Shown here piece by piece: positions 61,331 through 64,000 of a stretch of DNA of 64,000 bases. The number at the start of each line of letters is the position of its first letter. The first letter of the stretch is position 1. This DNA comes from Piper betle. Lineage: Eukaryota; Streptophyta; Magnoliopsida; Piperales; Piperaceae. The notes below the pieces were generated by a model, which searched no databases, had not been told where the DNA came from, and saw nothing but the letters and a program-made list of their open reading frames with translations. The position numbers and the translations under genes were made by a program. The DNA lies in NCBI GenBank assembly GCA_033002965.1, contig JAURVB010008600.1, positions 1-64,000 on the forward strand, written 5' to 3'.

Positions 61331-61795
61331 ATATTTACTTAAAATATAATTCACATAACGCATATCCTTTATCAACACCATATAGACTTAAGTCCAATTG
61401 TTACTCAAACAATTGACATGAGACAATCAAATAAAACAACAATGTAATATTTATGTTCATATCTGGTGTAATGAGATACATGGTTGTCGGTAACTATATT
61501 GATTGTTATAAAAAATAGTCTCATCTTGAACTCTATCAAGGCGAGATACATGACATAAAGTACTGATGATGTCTCATCTCCTAATGCTACAGAAGCATTA
61601 AAAGCAATGCTCGGTGTGAGAGCCATCCAACTCGTTTGACATACTATTCATTATATTAATATATATAGAAAAGAAATATAATTATCATTAACCAAAAATT
61701 AGGATATGACATTTGGAGCCTGCAAAAATACATATAAAAGAAAATCACTTAGAAAATAATCCCATCATCCTAATGTTAGAAAATACACATCTATT
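61331..61795. other. Unassigned stretch between opposed copia fragments
   Basis: No coding similarity seen. It could be LTR or leader sequence of the minus-strand copia element, but no termini were found. Confidence 0.35.
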
Positions 61796-62745
61796 GGTAC
61801 CGGCTTCATCAAGGGATTAACTACCATTTGATGTGTAGAGATATATTTCAGACTCACTTCTTTTTCTAAACGATGTCTACTATGAAATTATACTTGATGT
61901 TAATGTGTTTACTTTTACTATGATATTTGGGATCTTTGGTATAAGTAATTGTGGCCTAATTGTCACAAAAATTGTCACAGGTTGTGAAAAAACCATAACA
62001 ACTCCCAAATGTAAAAATCTACTCAACCAAATACTTTTCTAAACTACATTAACATAAAGTACAAATTCTACTTTCATTGTGGATAATTTAACACAAGCAT
62101 GTTTCTTACTAGCCCATGAGATAGCTCCTCCATTAAGTAAAAAATATCCTGAAGTGGATTTTTATTCCTCCATATCGCCAACCCAATCAACATCAGTATA
62201 GCCAACTAGTTGGAGATCATGATCTCTATAAGTGAGAGAATGATGTGTAGTTCCTTTAAGGTAACATAGAATCCTCTTCACTGTTTTCGAATGAGAAAGA
62301 CCTGAGTTGAATTGATATCTACTTACTAATTCGACAAAAACAATATCAGGGTGTGTGTAAATCATTACATACATTAAGCTTCCAATAGCATTGGAGTAGG
62401 GGATATTAAACATTTCTGTTTTTCTCTAGGAGTCAATTCATACAATTTAAATTTTTTGCCTTTTGCTATTGGAGTATCTATTGGGTGCAATTGTGCATAT
62501 TAAATCGTTCTCAAGATTTTATTGATATAAGATTCTTGAGAAAAAGATAATATTTTCTTTAAACGATCTCTCTAAAATTTCACATTAAGGATGAATTCAA
62601 CTTTCACCTATGTCTTCCTTTTCAAAATTGGAGGACAATCATTCTTTAATAGAATTTAGATACTCATTATTCCCGGCTAATAAAATGTCATCGATGTAAA
62701 GAGATAGACATATTTATACATAGATTTACATAAAATCTATTAGAT
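61796..62745 (-). pseudogene. Ty1/copia RT-RNase H fragment, opposite orientation
   Basis: Read on the minus strand: reverse transcriptase YIDDILLAGNN near 62675-62707, SQESYINKIL, PIDTPIAKGKK; then the RNase H region (IPYSNAIGSLMYVMIYTHPDI at ~62405-62343, YLKGTTHHSL, GYTDVDWVGD, STSGYFLLNGGAISWASKKHACVKLSTMK) and a degraded C-terminal part ending with HQMVVNP-like sequence at about 61800. Stops and frame changes are present. It is a different copia lineage from the plus-strand element and lies tail to tail with it. Confidence 0.88.
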
Positions 62746-64000
62746 ATATTTTTAGATTTTGATGGGGCACACCATTATGGTGTATCCCTGTCATATACAC
62801 CAACACTTGCCATGCCCAACACAACTGCAATGCCATCGTCTAAATGATTTGAGTGTTATGAGCAGCCTTCAGAAAAGACCGTATTGACTGTTAAGTAGTT
62901 TGAAGTTTGTTGAATAAGTTCTCTTCTTTGATGTGGAGAGTTGGAGTTTTCAATGCTAAGTTCTTTTAGCTATTTCACTACCAAAAAACTTGGCACTTTG
63001 TGTGTAGGGGATTCGAGTTGACAATTGTCGCCGGAGCAAATGTTGCATCATTTTTACATCGTTGTTATACAGGCGCTTGTCGCTATTGAGTGCTTTGCAC
63101 GATGCAAAGTGTGACACAAGAATATGATATAAAAACATGTTCTTATCACTTTAGGGATTGGTTTGTTAGTCTTGGAGTTTAATAAATTGAATTAGTACGA
63201 CGAATAATTAAGTTTGCCGTCTAATATTTAGTAGCATTGTTTGAAGGTAATTTACCTTCTCTTTTAAAGAAGAGAAGTTTTCTCACCACCTTAATTGTAG
63301 GCTTTCACCTTAATTTTAAGCTTTCTACCAACAAGTTATGTCCAAAAATAACTGTAAATTTCTGATTATTAAAAAAATAAGATTTTTTTAACTAATATCA
63401 CAGTTAAGATTCAAAGTTACAAAATTATTTTTTTAATAAATAGTCAATCTCCAAAAATAACAGTAAATCTTCTAATTAAAAATAAAATTAAGATTCAAAC
63501 AAATATTGAGTCCATTAATCACAAATTAATTTTTTAACAAATAATTTCTTCTTCATATGTATTAAATTTCAAAATATATACCATATATACAAAAATGTAT
63601 AACTAATAACAGCAAACTTCTATTCTTCTTAAAAATATTTAATAGAAAAAGCTTACTTTAATATTTTTATAATAAATCAATTATACAATGCTAGCTCATT
63701 GCCCGAGAACCTTGGCTAGTTTAGATATGGTGGAAGGTGAGAGTGTTGTATAAATCAAACCTTGATTGTTTCGCGTCGAGTCATTTTTTTCCACTACTAT
63801 TAGCGACCGTGGTCTATTATTTACCATTTGATTTCTAATAGTATTAAATGGAAACTGTTAATAATGAGAGCGGGATAAGTAATCTATGGTCTTTCAATAA
63901 CTTGGCCAACCATCAACTAGCCAGACCCCCAATTAGCCAGCCCTTTATTGCCTTTTCACTTTTTTTCTTTTGTACTTTGTAGTCATCAGTAAAAGGCAAT
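62746..64000. other. AT-rich non-coding end of window
   Basis: No gene recognised. At 62976 a cactaccaaaaaacttgg start followed by gcacttt..gtgtg and later gcaaagtgtgac (about 63105-63116) resembles a CACTA transposon end; the partner terminus was not found. Confidence 0.4.

Overview
This is plant nuclear DNA, most likely from a flowering plant (eudicot-like). Spliced genes with GT-AG introns and AT-rich intergenic DNA are buried in plant transposable elements: Ty3/gypsy chromoviruses with long LTRs, Ty1/copia remnants, non-autonomous hAT elements and a CACTA-type miniature element. No bacterial-style operon, CRISPR array, rRNA or convincing tRNA gene was seen. Species cannot be named from the sequence.

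Layout. 0-8 kb: a GC-rich repeat-derived island with a long hairpin (0.9-1.9 kb), a possible two-exon secreted peptide gene (2.1-2.9 kb), and a well supported six-exon gene for a secreted cysteine-rich EGF-like protein (4.2-7.2 kb), with a CACTA miniature element in intron 3. 8-23.5 kb: non-coding, largely LTR-derived DNA, including a solo LTR (20.8-22.4 kb, TSD tataa) with a 33-bp minisatellite. 23.5-24.5 kb: the 3' part of an LRR receptor-like protein pseudogene. 26.3-38.6 kb: a nested block of Tekay/Del-like chromovirus sequence: partly deleted LTRs, RNase H-integrase-chromodomain coding sequence on the minus strand, a complete 2.6-kb solo LTR with a perfect 5-bp TSD (cacaa), and an inverted LTR copy that makes a ~2-kb inverted repeat. 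38.8-43.7 kb: LTR-like DNA (possible very long solo LTR) hosting a hAT element with an 8-bp TSD. 44.4-47.8 kb: a conserved multi-pass membrane RING-H2 E3 ligase gene with one apparent single-base frameshift. 50.5-53.9 kb: another hAT element and a GC-rich solo LTR (TSD cctag). 55.3-62.7 kb: a decayed copia element that landed in a possible signal-peptide gene and was itself hit by a second copy of the 41-kb hAT family (perfect 8-bp TSD ctcctaac), followed by an oppositely oriented copia fragment. 62.7-64 kb: AT-rich non-coding with a CACTA-like end.

The host genes are unrelated to one another: a secreted EGF-like protein, a membrane E3 ligase and a dead receptor-like protein. No multi-gene pathway or new defence-type system is evident. 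The most informative content is the insertion history, read from target-site duplications, plus several unusual structures: the LTR inverted repeat, LTRs of one family with different tandem arrays at the same place, hAT copies with different GC-rich cargo, and an intron with tandem acceptor-like repeats. All exon models are inferred from open frame, splice dinucleotides and phase only.
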